A stretch of 64,000 bases of DNA from Bacillota bacterium (lineage in GTDB: Bacteria; Bacillota; Clostridia; Acetivibrionales; DTU013): the NCBI GenBank assembly GCA_023439545.1, contig JAEXNT010000015.1, positions 10,002 through 74,001 of the forward strand. The letters run 5' to 3'. This document shows positions 34,373 through 42,543 of this stretch, piece after piece (position 1 is the stretch's first letter; every line of letters begins with the position of its first letter). The notes under the pieces are model-generated. The model worked only from the letters and a program-made list of their open reading frames with translations, was not told the DNA's origin and ran no database searches. Both the position numbers and the translations under genes were made by a program.

Positions 34373-34873
34373 CTAACCCAAAATTTCTTCTGCGGTCTTT
34401 CCGCGCAGTCTGGCTACTTCTTCAGCAGTCTTGAGCTGAGAAAGTGCCTGGATCGTAGCATTTACCATGTTTATCGGGTTATTGGACCCCAGTGATTTTG
34501 TCCTGATGTCACGTACTCCGACCAATTCGAGGACCGCCCTGACAGGACCGCCTGCGATAACGCCGGTACCGGGGCCGGCAGGCTTCAGAAGTACTCTTCC
34601 TGCACCAAACTCTCCGATTGCTTCATGGGGGATTGTGGTTTCAACAAGAGGAACCTTTATCAGGTTCTTCTTGGCGTCATCAATGCCCTTCCTGATCGCG
34701 TCGGGAATTTCAGTAGCTTTACCTATACCGCTTCCTATATATCCGTTTTCGTCGCCTACAACTACCAGTGCGCTGAAACGGAAGTTTCTACCACCCTTAA
34801 CAACCTTGGTAACACGTCCTATTTTAACGACCTTTTCTTTAAGATCCAATGTGCCTGCATCAATTCGCTGCAA
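34373..34873 (-). CDS. rpsE: 30S ribosomal protein S5
   Basis: 166 residues with GGRNFRFSALVVVGDENG and GVIAGGPVRAVLELVGV. S5 forms part of the mRNA entry site and affects decoding accuracy. Preceded by rplR at 18 nt. Confidence 0.98.
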   Translation of the reverse strand: MQRIDAGTLDLKEKVVKIGRVTKVVKGGRNFRFSALVVVGDENGYIGSGIGKATEIPDAIRKGIDDAKKNLIKVPLVETTIPHEAIGEFGAGRVLLKPAGPGTGVIAGGPVRAVLELVGVRDIRTKSLGSNNPINMVNATIQALSQLKTAEEVARLRGKTAEEILG

Positions 34874-34891
34874 ATCTATCCCTCCTCTTTC

Positions 34892-35260
34892 CTAAAACTC
34901 AAGACCGGCTTCCCTTGCACCTTCTGCGAGTTCCATAACTCTGCCGTGATACAGGTAACCGCCTCTGTCAAATACAACCTGTTTGATTCCCTTTTCCACT
35001 GCCTTCTGTCCGATCAGCTTTCCGACTTCCTTTGCAGCGGCTTTGTTCCCGCCGTATGCAAGTTTGCCCTTGATCGCTTCATCGAGCGTAGAGGCTGATA
35101 CGAGAGTTGTACCGGTCGTATCGTCTATGATCTGAACATATATATTCTGTAAGCTTCTGAAAACATTGAGCCTTGGACGCTCGGTTGTTCCAGTGATTTT
35201 TTTGCGAACCCTGACATGTTTCCTAAGCCTGATTTCGTTTTTGTTGGGCTTGTTAATCAT
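34892..35260 (-). CDS. rplR: 50S ribosomal protein L18
   Basis: 122 residues; RLRKHVRVRKKITGT, RPRLNVFRSLQNIYVQIID and VVFDRGGYLYHGRV identify L18, which binds 5S rRNA together with L5. Standard position between rplF and rpsE. Confidence 0.98.
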   Translation of the reverse strand: MINKPNKNEIRLRKHVRVRKKITGTTERPRLNVFRSLQNIYVQIIDDTTGTTLVSASTLDEAIKGKLAYGGNKAAAKEVGKLIGQKAVEKGIKQVVFDRGGYLYHGRVMELAEGAREAGLEF

Positions 35261-35279
35261 TTAATTCAGCTCCCTCCTG

Positions 35280-35822
35280 CTACTTTTTAGCGCCGGCTTT
35301 TCCTTCCTTGCGCCTGATTACCTCAGTCTCATACTTGATACCCTTGCCCTTATAGACTTCAGGCTCTCTCTTCGCCCTGATCTTTGCGGCACACTCTCCA
35401 ACTTCCTGCTTGTCGCAGCCTTTGACAATGATTTTGTTGGGAGCCGGGACTTCGTACGTAATGCCTGCAGGTTCATCCATTTCTACCGGGTGTGAATAAC
35501 CGAGAGTAAGTACGAGCTTCTTTCCGGTTTTCTGCGCCCTGTAACCGACACCATTGATATCCAGTGACTTTTCAAAGCCCTTTGTGACTCCTGTTACCAT
35601 GTTGCTCAACAAAGTTCTTGTCAACCCATGGAGGGATTTATGGATCTTTTCATCTGAAGGCCTTGTTACTACTACCTTTGTGCCTTCTTTAACAATTATC
35701 ATATCCTTGTGAAACTCTTTTGTCAAAGTGCCCTTGGGCCCTTTTACGGTGACAACGTTACCATTTATATCTACATTAACACCTGCGGGTATTTCAATAG
35801 GCATTTTTCCTATCCTTGACAT
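35280..35822 (-). CDS. rplF: 50S ribosomal protein L6
   Basis: 180 residues, MSRIGKMPIEIPAGV at the start and the C-terminal rRNA-binding GECAAKIRAKREPEVYKGKG. Two repeated L6 folds. Preceded by an unusually long 222-nt spacer after rpsH. Confidence 0.98.
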   Translation of the reverse strand: MSRIGKMPIEIPAGVNVDINGNVVTVKGPKGTLTKEFHKDMIIVKEGTKVVVTRPSDEKIHKSLHGLTRTLLSNMVTGVTKGFEKSLDINGVGYRAQKTGKKLVLTLGYSHPVEMDEPAGITYEVPAPNKIIVKGCDKQEVGECAAKIRAKREPEVYKGKGIKYETEVIRRKEGKAGAKK

Positions 35823-36044
35823 TTAAAGCACCTCCTGTTCTTCAGATTGTGAGCCCGTTCATCACGAGCCCTTTTCAGAATCTATACAATGCAAAATCCT
35901 CCGATTTTGAACTTGTATTTCCTCAATTTCTGCTGCAAAAACTTATTGTTCCTTAATATAATTTTTGCAGCTTCATTACTCAATCGTTTTCGATTGAATT
36001 ACCTTTTTAGCCTGCTGCAAGCAGACTCTTTTCTCTAATAGGTA
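35823..36044 (-). promoter_or_regulatory. Hairpin-rich spacer between rpsH and rplF
   Basis: 222 nt where most genomes have about 20-40. At least three perfect short hairpins occur: CAATCG-TTTT-CGATTG (35981-35996), CTGCAAAAA/TTTTTGCAG (35933-35970) and CAAAATC-CTCC-GATTTTG (35892-35909), whose minus strand carries GGAGG. A TGCTTGCAGCAG pair lies at the rpsH end. No good reading frame was found. It may be a structured mRNA element or a decayed insertion. Confidence 0.5.
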
Positions 36045-36443
36045 TTACCAAATGAAAGCGAGCACTTCTCCGCCGACACCTTCGGTTCTTGCTTTCTTGT
36101 CGGTCATAACTCCCCTGGACGTGGAGATAATTGCTACGCCAAGTCCTCCAAGCACCTTCGGCAGTTCATCCTTGTTCGCATAAACCCTGAGTCCCGGTTT
36201 GCTGATCCTTTTGATACCGGTTATTACGTTTTGCTTGTTTCCGGTGTATTTCAATGCTATTCTTATAAGTCCCTGTTTGCCGTCTTCTATATACTCAACA
36301 TTTTTAACGTATCCTTCGTCGAGCAATATGCGGGCAACATCCTTTTTAATATTGGACGCCGGTATGTCAACTGATTCGTGCTTTGCCGAACTTGCATTCC
36401 TGACTCTCGTCAACATGTCTGCGATAGCGTCTGTAATTTGCAT
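36045..36443 (-). CDS. rpsH: 30S ribosomal protein S8
   Basis: 132 residues with MQITDAIADMLTRVRNA and the C-terminal GVAIISTSRGVMTDKKAR, the S8 rRNA-binding signature. In many bacteria S8 controls the spc operon. Confidence 0.98.
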   Translation of the reverse strand: MQITDAIADMLTRVRNASSAKHESVDIPASNIKKDVARILLDEGYVKNVEYIEDGKQGLIRIALKYTGNKQNVITGIKRISKPGLRVYANKDELPKVLGGLGVAIISTSRGVMTDKKARTEGVGGEVLAFIW

Positions 36444-36468
36444 ATGTTCAACCTCCTTCCAAAATTTA

Positions 36469-36654
36469 TTACCAGCTGGCCTTTTTCACACCAGGTATCT
36501 GCCCTTTATAAGCCAGTACCCTGAAGCACAAACGGCATATTCCATATTTCCTCATATAAGCATGAGGCCTTCCGCAAAGCTTGCATCTGTTATAGGCCCT
36601 GGTGCTGAATTTCGGATCTCTCTGCTGTTTAATTATCATTGATTTTTTTGCCAC
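36469..36654 (-). CDS. rpsN: 30S ribosomal protein S14, zinc-binding type
   Basis: 61-residue short S14 with two CxxC pairs (CKLCGRPH and CRLCF), the C+ zinc form. The GTG at 36654 (MAKKSMIIKQQ) has GGAGG 6 nt upstream; upstream codons in the same frame run through the spacer and are not expected to be translated. Follows rplE. Confidence 0.96.
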   Translation of the reverse strand: MAKKSMIIKQQRDPKFSTRAYNRCKLCGRPHAYMRKYGICRLCFRVLAYKGQIPGVKKASW

Positions 36655-36690
36655 GTTTATCCTCCTTCCATCGGGGAACATCTTCAGTAT

Positions 36691-36734
36691 AAGGGACATT
36701 TCCTGTAACAGTATTATAAGATGTGTCCCTTTAC
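36691..36734 (-). repeat. GGGACA inverted-repeat element, copy C
   Basis: Between rplE and rpsN the minus strand reads TAAAGGGACACATCTT ... AGGAAATGTCCCTTA. It matches copies A and B (11281, 11351) at both ends and the inner CTT/AAGGAA blocks but not in the loop. It interrupts the spc operon without touching either gene. Confidence 0.7.
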
Positions 36735-36753
36735 CTTGTTCTCCCCATACCTA

Positions 36754-37296
36754 TTATCCCTGACTAAAAGGCATTCCCATAAGCTTCAGAAGCTCTTTCG
36801 CTTCCTCGTCGGTCTTAGCTGTGGTAACAAATACGATGTCCATGCCCCTTGCCTTGTCTACCTTATCATACTCGATTTCCGGGAAAATAAGCTGATCCTT
36901 TACGCCAAGCGTATAGTTGCCTCTTCCGTCAAACGCGTTTCCGGACACCCCTCTGAAGTCTCTTACTCGCGGAAGCGCCGCATTGAACAGCTTATCTACG
37001 AAATTGAACATCATATTGCCGCGGAGTGTAACCTTGCAGCCTATATTCATTCCCTGTCTCAGTTTGAAGTTTGCGATCGATTTCTTTGCCTTGGTGATAA
37101 CCGGCTTCTGACCAGTGATTATAGTCATATCGTTTACTGCTGCATCCATAGCCTTGGGATTTTCCTTAACGTCTCCCACGCCCATGTTGAGCACGACCTT
37201 TTCGAGCCTGGGCATCTGCATGGAACTTGTATATTTAAACTTTGCCTGCATTGCCGGAACTACTTCCTGTACATATTTGTCTTTAAGTCTGGCCAT
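36754..37296 (-). CDS. rplE: 50S ribosomal protein L5
   Basis: 180 residues with PRLEKVVLNMGVGD and ALPRVRDFRGVSGNAFDGRG. L5 binds 5S rRNA. Normal position between rplX and rpsN. Confidence 0.98.
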   Translation of the reverse strand: MARLKDKYVQEVVPAMQAKFKYTSSMQMPRLEKVVLNMGVGDVKENPKAMDAAVNDMTIITGQKPVITKAKKSIANFKLRQGMNIGCKVTLRGNMMFNFVDKLFNAALPRVRDFRGVSGNAFDGRGNYTLGVKDQLIFPEIEYDKVDKARGMDIVFVTTAKTDEEAKELLKLMGMPFSQG

Positions 37297-37326
37297 TAAA
37301 ACTTAACCTCCTTTCAAGAAGAGTGA

Positions 37327-37674
37327 TTAATCTTCTTTAGCTTCTTTCTGTGTGTCTATGATTTCTCCGCATTTTTTGCAGACACGATCCTTGTGACCAT
37401 CTTCACGAACATCTATTTTTACCTTCGTCGGAGTCTTGCACCTGTTGCAGACAAGCATGACCTTCGAGCTGCTGATCGGAGATTCCTGATGGATTATTCC
37501 GCCCTGCTGGTATCTTGTCCTCGGCTTCCTGTGCTTTGTCGACATATTTACGCCCTCTACGAGCACGGACATGTCGTCCGGATTGACAGCCAGAACCTTA
37601 CCTTTCTTGCCCGAATCCTTGCCTGAGAGTACGTAAACCGTATCTCCTTTTTTTACATGAACTTTACTTGCCAA
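37327..37674 (-). CDS. rplX: 50S ribosomal protein L24
   Basis: 115 residues from a TTG at 37674 (MASKVHVKKGDTVYVLSG) with GGAGG upstream; the reading frame stays open through the upstream hairpin repeats, but that part does not resemble L24. A KOW motif is at GKDSGKKGKVLAVNP, and the C-terminus has a C4 pattern, CNRC...CKKC. An initiator of rRNA folding. Confidence 0.96.
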   Translation of the reverse strand: MASKVHVKKGDTVYVLSGKDSGKKGKVLAVNPDDMSVLVEGVNMSTKHRKPRTRYQQGGIIHQESPISSSKVMLVCNRCKTPTKVKIDVREDGHKDRVCKKCGEIIDTQKEAKED

Positions 37675-37694
37675 TTTAAGCCGCCTCCTTTCAT

Positions 37695-37786
37695 GGATGT
37701 TTCGGTGGAAACTCGCGCCTTTCGGCGCTAAACATCCTGCCTTGGATGTTTCGGTGGAAATTCGCGCCATAAGGCGCTAAACATCC
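37695..37786 (-). repeat. Two tandem 43-nt hairpins between rplN and rplX
   Basis: Copy 1 is 37695-37737 and copy 2 is 37744-37786, a 49-nt period. Each pairs GGATGTTT with AAACATCC outside and GCGCC with GGCGC inside, with the bulge TCCACCGAAAC on the mRNA side of the stem. The copies differ only at one stem-flank base and in the four-base loop (TTTC against ATAA), so the stems are intact in both. They lie in the transcribed spacer of the spc operon. Confidence 0.85.
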
Positions 37787-37790
37787 TGCC

Positions 37791-38159
37791 TTATAGAACT
37801 TCCGGTGCGAGTGACAGGATCTTCATATATTCCTTATCCCTCAGTTCCCTCGCAACAGGGCCAAATATACGTGTTCCTCTGGGGTTTTTATCGTCTTTGA
37901 TTATTACCGCCGCATTTTCGTCAAACTTGATATATGATCCGTCGGGCCTTCTTACACCCTTCTTGGAACGTACGATAACACATTTGACTACTTCGCCTTT
38001 TTTTACAACACCGCCGGGCGTTGCGCTTTTAACCGAAGCGACCACCACGTCTCCGATGTTGGCATATTTCCTCCAGGAACCGCCGAGTACCTTGATGCAC
38101 ATCATTTCCTTGGCTCCTGTGTTATCCGCTGATTTCAGCGTGGACTGGACCTGTATCAT
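37791..38159 (-). CDS. rplN: 50S ribosomal protein L14
   Basis: 122 residues from the ATG at 38159 (MIQVQSTLKSADNTGAK) with GGAGG upstream. RRPDGSYIKFDENAAVII and ARELRDKEYMKILSLAPEVL fit L14, located at the subunit interface. Followed by the tandem hairpin repeat. Confidence 0.98.
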   Translation of the reverse strand: MIQVQSTLKSADNTGAKEMMCIKVLGGSWRKYANIGDVVVASVKSATPGGVVKKGEVVKCVIVRSKKGVRRPDGSYIKFDENAAVIIKDDKNPRGTRIFGPVARELRDKEYMKILSLAPEVL

Positions 38160-38196
38160 GCCAGTACCTCCTTCCAATTACTTTGAAAATCGGCTA

Positions 38197-38454
38197 TTAG
38201 CGAGCCTTTTCTATGATTTCGACGAGCCTCCACCTTTTATCCTTGCTAAGCGGGCGTGTCTCCATAACTTTAACCTTGTCACCGATACCGCACTCGTTGT
38301 TCTCGTCATGAGCTTTCAGTTTGTACGTCCTTTTGACGATTTTCTTATACAAGGGGTGCTTTACGCTGGTTTCTATTGCAACGACGATCGTCTTATCCAT
38401 CTTGTCGCTTACTACCTTGCCCACCCTGGTTTTCCTCAATGCTCTCTCTTCCAA
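38197..38454 (-). CDS. rpsQ: 30S ribosomal protein S17
   Basis: 85 residues with RKTRVGKVVSDKMDKTIVV, HPLYKK and GDKVKVMETRPLSKDKRW. Binds the 5' domain of 16S rRNA. Confidence 0.98.
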   Translation of the reverse strand: MEERALRKTRVGKVVSDKMDKTIVVAIETSVKHPLYKKIVKRTYKLKAHDENNECGIGDKVKVMETRPLSKDKRWRLVEIIEKAR

Positions 38455-38484
38455 GCAGGATACCTCCTTTCATCGATACCAGAC

Positions 38485-38697
38485 TTACGCCTGAACTCCT
38501 TTTATTTCACGTTCCCTTAATATCGTTTTGACACGGGCTATTGATTTCTTAACATCCTTCAGCTTCATAGGGTTTTCCAGTTGGTTGGTTACAAGCTGGA
38601 AACGAAGTTTGAACAGTTCCGATTTGAGTTCGTTCAGTTCCTTCTGAAGTTCTTCCTGTGATTTATCTCTCATTTCATTGACTTTCAATTTCGTCAC
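38485..38697 (-). CDS. rpmC: 50S ribosomal protein L29
   Basis: About 70 residues, two-helix protein: KVNEMRDKSQEELQKELNEL and RFQLVTNQLENPMKLKDVKK. It overlaps the 3' end of rplP. The start is uncertain: GTG at 38697 gives MTKLKVNEMR, which best fits the family, while ATG at 38709 is also in frame; neither has a strong ribosome site, so translation is probably coupled to rplP. Confidence 0.93.
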   Translation of the reverse strand: MTKLKVNEMRDKSQEELQKELNELKSELFKLRFQLVTNQLENPMKLKDVKKSIARVKTILREREIKGVQA

Positions 38698-39115
38698 CAC
38701 CCATTTCATTATCGCGGGCTATGAACTTGCACTTTATCGGAAGCTTGTGCATTGCGAGTCTCATAGCCTCTCTTGCAGTTTCTTCCGGCATGCCTGCGAT
38801 TTCAAATAATACCCTGCCCGGCTTTACTACTGCGACCCAGTACTCCGGTGAACCTTTACCGCTACCCATACGGGTTTCAGCAGGTTTCTTGGTAACCGGC
38901 TTGTCGGGGAAGATCTTGATCCAGACCTGACCGCCCCTCTTTGTGAAACGGGTCATCGCTATTCTGGCAGCCTCTATCTGATTGCTTGTGATCCATGCGG
39001 GCTCGAGAGCCTGCAGACCGAATTCTCCATTCGAAATGAAGTTACCCCTGGAAGCAACACCAGTCATTCTGCCTCTGTGTACCCTTCTGCGTTTTACCCT
39101 CTTCGGCATCAACAT
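38675..39115 (-). CDS. rplP: 50S ribosomal protein L16
   Basis: 146 residues: MPKRVKRRRVHRGRMTGVA, RVLFEIAGMPEETAREAMRL. L16 organises the A-site region. Its start overlaps the rpsC stop by one base (TAATG), and it overlaps rpmC downstream. Confidence 0.98.
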   Translation of the reverse strand: MLMPKRVKRRRVHRGRMTGVASRGNFISNGEFGLQALEPAWITSNQIEAARIAMTRFTKRGGQVWIKIFPDKPVTKKPAETRMGSGKGSPEYWVAVVKPGRVLFEIAGMPEETAREAMRLAMHKLPIKCKFIARDNEMGGDEIESQ

Positions 39116-39783
39116 TACCGATCGCCTCCTTCCGCTTTCTTTTCCCTTTTGACAGCGGGAAGCACTTCACCTTTATATATCCAGGTTTTTACGCCGATTT
39201 TACCGTAGGTGGTATTTGCTTCTGCAAAACCGTAGTCGATGTCGGCCCTTAAAGTCTGGAGCGGAATTGTTCCCTCATGATAATGTTCCGATCTTGCTAT
39301 TTCAGCTCCGCCGAGTCTTCCGGAGCAAGCGGTTTTGATACCCTTTGCTCCGAGCTTCATGGCTCTTGACATCGTCTGTCTCATCGCTCTCCTGAAAGAA
39401 ATTCTCTTTTCGAGCTGTGAAGCGATGTTTTCAGCTACGAGCTGCGCGTCAAGTTCGGGTGACTTGATTTCCGTAATGTTGATCAGAACGCTCTTACCGG
39501 TGAGTGCCTCGACTTCCTTGCGGAGTTCCTCGATACCGGCGCCGCCCTTTCCGATCACGAGACCCGGTTTAGCTGTATGAACGTTGACCTTGATCTTGTT
39601 GGCAGCCCTTTCGATCTCGATTCTCGATATGCCGGAAATATATAATTTGTTCTTAACAAACTTTCTGATCTTGTTGTCTTCAACCAAAAACTCGCTGAAG
39701 TTCTTGTCAGTGGCATACCATTTGGTATCCCAATCCTTGATTATCCCTATTCTCAATCCATGCGGATTTACCTTCTGGCCCAT
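39115..39783 (-). CDS. rpsC: 30S ribosomal protein S3
   Basis: 222 residues from the ATG at 39783 (MGQKVNPHGLRIG), chosen over two immediately preceding start codons because of spacing to GGAGG. KH domain GLVIGKGGAGIEELRKEVE is visible. Forms part of the mRNA entry helicase. Confidence 0.97.
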   Translation of the reverse strand: MGQKVNPHGLRIGIIKDWDTKWYATDKNFSEFLVEDNKIRKFVKNKLYISGISRIEIERAANKIKVNVHTAKPGLVIGKGGAGIEELRKEVEALTGKSVLINITEIKSPELDAQLVAENIASQLEKRISFRRAMRQTMSRAMKLGAKGIKTACSGRLGGAEIARSEHYHEGTIPLQTLRADIDYGFAEANTTYGKIGVKTWIYKGEVLPAVKREKKAEGGDR

Positions 39784-39805
39784 CATCAAACCTCCTTTGC
39801 CTCGA

Positions 39806-40285
39806 TTATCTTTCCTTTAAAACGACTGTAATGTGGCTGGTCCTCTTCCTGATTCTGTTTGCTCTGCCCTGCGCTCTCGGCATTATCCTCTTCAGGGTCG
39901 GTCCCTGAGTGGCATATGCCTCAGCTACAAAAAGCTCATCCCTGTTGAGTCCCTTGCTGGGATCATTTGTGGCATTGGCTTCGGCTGATTTCAGAAGCTT
40001 GTAGAGTAATTCGGAAGCAGCTTTGGGTGTATATCTTACGATAGCGTAAGCTTCGTCAATGTTTTTACCCTTTATCAGATCCAGAACTATCTTTACCTTC
40101 CTTGACGAGATCCTTGCATACTTGAGGATTGCTTTTCCTTCGTCCTTGCCGATCCCAAGCACCTTTTTCTCTTTCTTGGTCAGCAGAGCAGGTTTCTTTG
40201 ACTGGCTCTGGGTCTTGTTATATTCATCCAGGATTTGATCCTTATCCTTTAGAAGTTCTTCTTTCGATTTAACCTTCTTCTCCAA
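39806..40285 (-). CDS. rplV: 50S ribosomal protein L22 with N-terminal extension
   Basis: 159 residues against about 110 in most bacteria. The core (ILKYARISSRKVKIVLDLIK to SHITVVLKER) is normal and includes the tunnel hairpin APTLKRIMPRAQGRA-like region. A highly charged extension of about 48 residues, rich in Lys, Glu, Asp and Gln, precedes it. The TTG start at 40285 has a strong GGAGG 8 nt upstream, so the extension is probably translated. Confidence 0.96.
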   Translation of the reverse strand: MEKKVKSKEELLKDKDQILDEYNKTQSQSKKPALLTKKEKKVLGIGKDEGKAILKYARISSRKVKIVLDLIKGKNIDEAYAIVRYTPKAASELLYKLLKSAEANATNDPSKGLNRDELFVAEAYATQGPTLKRIMPRAQGRANRIRKRTSHITVVLKER

Positions 40286-40336
40286 CTGGAATTCCTCCTT
40301 TCGGCTTTAAGCTTGTTACTTTTGTACCAGCATTAC

Positions 40337-40621
40337 TTATTTCAATGCTGATGATTTCTCGGTGTGATGGCCGTGACCTCTGAATGTCCTGGTCGGCGCG
40401 AATTCACCAAGCTTGTGGCCCACCATTTCTTCCGTTATATATACTGGTACATGCTTTCTGCCGTCATGCACTGCGATTGTATGTCCTACCATCTGAGGAT
40501 ATATCGTTGATGCTCTGGACCAGCTCTTCAGAACTTTCTTTTCATTTGTCTTATTCATATCCTCAACTTTCTTGAGGAGCCTCAAATCAACAAATGGTCC
40601 TTTTTTTAATGATCTGCTCAT
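40337..40621 (-). CDS. rpsS: 30S ribosomal protein S19
   Basis: 94 residues, MSRSLKKGPFVDLRLLKKVE and HTIAVHDGRKHVPVYITEEM, in the 30S head. Standard order rplB-rpsS-rplV. Confidence 0.98.
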   Translation of the reverse strand: MSRSLKKGPFVDLRLLKKVEDMNKTNEKKVLKSWSRASTIYPQMVGHTIAVHDGRKHVPVYITEEMVGHKLGEFAPTRTFRGHGHHTEKSSALK

Positions 40622-40667
40622 TAGGTGTCAGTCCTCCTTTCCTTACATCGGATAACCGTAACGTTAA

Positions 40668-41501
40668 TTATTTCTGGTTCCTTCTCTTGATTATGAACTT
40701 ATCGGATTTGTTCTTCTTCTTCCTTGTCTTATAACCAAGTGTAGGCTTACCCCAGGGAGTAACCGGACTCGGTCTTCCGATAGGAGACTTGCCTTCACCA
40801 CCACCATGAGGATGGTCGACAGGATTCATAACAACACCACGTACGGTAGGTCTTATACCCATCCATCTCTTTCTTCCGGCCTTGCCTATTGAAACGTTTT
40901 CATTTTCAATATTGCTTACCTGGCCAATGGAGGCTTTGCACAACATGCTGATCATTCTGACTTCGCCTGATGGAAGCCTTACCTGGGCATAATCGCCCTC
41001 TTTTGCCATCAACTGCGCTGAATTTCCTGCAGCTCTTACAAGCTGTCCGCCCTTGCCGGGTTTGAGCTCGACGTTGTGGATCAGGGTACCGACCGGGATA
41101 CTGTTCAGCGGGAGCGTATTGCCCGGCTTGATATCCGCGTTGGGCCCGGATTCAACCGTATCGCCGACGTTCAGTCCGACGGGAGCCAGGATATACCTTT
41201 TTTCTCCGTCTGCATAGTAGAGAAGAGCAATATTTGCAGTCCTGTTTGGATCATACTCTATGGCGGCTACCTTTGACTTTATGCCGTCCTTATCTCTTTT
41301 GAAGTCAATGATTCTGTACTTCTGCACTGCTCCGCCACCTCTGTGGCGTACGGTGATCCTACCGTATGAGTTTCTTCCGCCTGACTTTCTTATAATCTCG
41401 ACAAGAGATTTTTCAGGTTCGGTCTTGGTGATTTCCTCAAAACTGGAAACCGTCATGAACCTTCTGGCGGGAGAAGTAGGACTATACTTTTTTAATGCCA
41501 T
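40668..41501 (-). CDS. rplB: 50S ribosomal protein L2
   Basis: 277 residues. RHRGGGAVQKYRIIDFKRDK and the C-terminal MNPVDHPHGGGEGKSPIGR, near the peptidyl transferase centre, identify L2. Confidence 0.98.
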   Translation of the reverse strand: MALKKYSPTSPARRFMTVSSFEEITKTEPEKSLVEIIRKSGGRNSYGRITVRHRGGGAVQKYRIIDFKRDKDGIKSKVAAIEYDPNRTANIALLYYADGEKRYILAPVGLNVGDTVESGPNADIKPGNTLPLNSIPVGTLIHNVELKPGKGGQLVRAAGNSAQLMAKEGDYAQVRLPSGEVRMISMLCKASIGQVSNIENENVSIGKAGRKRWMGIRPTVRGVVMNPVDHPHGGGEGKSPIGRPSPVTPWGKPTLGYKTRKKKNKSDKFIIKRRNQK

Positions 41502-41542
41502 TTCTTCTCACTCCTTAATTTAAATGCGTGAATGATAATCTT

Positions 41543-41896
41543 TTATTGCGTTACGCCATATTCTTCGATGCTTGTCTTGTATTTTCTCTGGCTGACTACT
41601 TCCTTACCGCCTTCGGCCAGGTAAATCTCAGGCTTCGGATCAAGATCTATTTTTACAACCGCTTTTTTCCAATCCGGTCTCGGACCTTCATGAACGCCCA
41701 TTCTCTTGATCTTTCCGTCATAGTTCATTGTATTGACCTGAAGCACTTTTACAGAGAACAGCCTTTCAGCAGCCTGCCTGATTTCCGTCTTGGTCGCCTT
41801 GACGTCGACGATAAAGGTGTATTTTCCGCTTGCCACATCAAGGTTGCTCTTTTCTGTGATGAACGGCCTTAGAATAATATCCTGCGGAGTTCTCAT
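41543..41896 (-). CDS. rplW: 50S ribosomal protein L23
   Basis: 117 residues with TPQDIILRPFITEKS and YTFIVDVKATKTEIRQAAE. L23 lies at the exit tunnel and docks trigger factor and SRP. It overlaps rplD by one base. Confidence 0.97.
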   Translation of the reverse strand: MRTPQDIILRPFITEKSNLDVASGKYTFIVDVKATKTEIRQAAERLFSVKVLQVNTMNYDGKIKRMGVHEGPRPDWKKAVVKIDLDPKPEIYLAEGGKEVVSQRKYKTSIEEYGVTQ

Positions 41897-42519
41897 TATG
41901 CGTACACCTCCTCGACTTTTTCCACTGCGTCCTTGGTAATGATGAATTTGTCATATTTCAAAATGTCGAAAACGTTTATGGTATTTACGAACGCCGTCTT
42001 CACGCCGGGTATGTTCCTTGCCGATTTCTCAACCGTTTCATTCTTGCCGCTGAGAACGATCAGAACGCTGGAATCGACCTTCAGTGAATTCAGTACGTTT
42101 GCCATCTGTTTAGTTTTGATGCTGTCAAAGTTCAACTGATCAAGAACAAGAAGTTCGTTGCCGTTGACCTTGGATGTGAGAGCCGACTTGAGAGCCAGCT
42201 TCTTCAGTTTCTTCGGAATTGTGTAGGAATAGCTCCTCGGCTTCGGTCCAAGAACGATACCACCCTTGATCCACTGAGCGGAACGGATGCTGCCCTGTCT
42301 TGCCCTGCCGGTGCCCTTTTGTTTCCATGGCTTGATACCGCCCCCGCTTACCTCACTCTTGGTTTTGGTGGACTGTGTACCCTGCCTCTTATTTGCTAAT
42401 TGGTTCTGTACGGCGAGATGCATAGCATTGCTGTTCACATCGATACCGAATATTTCATCCTTCAGTTCGATCTGTCCGACTGTATCGCCTTTCATATTGT
42501 ATAAATCAACCTTTGGCAT
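41896..42519 (-). CDS. rplD: 50S ribosomal protein L4
   Basis: 207 residues: GGGIKPWKQKGTGRARQGSI is the tunnel loop, followed by VVLGPKPRSYSYTIPKK. In some bacteria L4 regulates the S10 operon. Confidence 0.98.
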   Translation of the reverse strand: MPKVDLYNMKGDTVGQIELKDEIFGIDVNSNAMHLAVQNQLANKRQGTQSTKTKSEVSGGGIKPWKQKGTGRARQGSIRSAQWIKGGIVLGPKPRSYSYTIPKKLKKLALKSALTSKVNGNELLVLDQLNFDSIKTKQMANVLNSLKVDSSVLIVLSGKNETVEKSARNIPGVKTAFVNTINVFDILKYDKFIITKDAVEKVEEVYA

Positions 42520-42543
42520 AATCGCTTCCTCCTCCCATCTGTA

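Noticed and set aside
37675..37770. An N-terminal extension of L24 through the tandem hairpins
   Set aside because: The frame stays open, but the TTG at 37674 has GGAGG and gives the normal L24 start; the extra part has no similarity to L24.
37695..37786. The two hairpin units as a CRISPR array
   Set aside because: Only two units, a 6-nt gap instead of spacers of 30 nt or more, and no cas genes.
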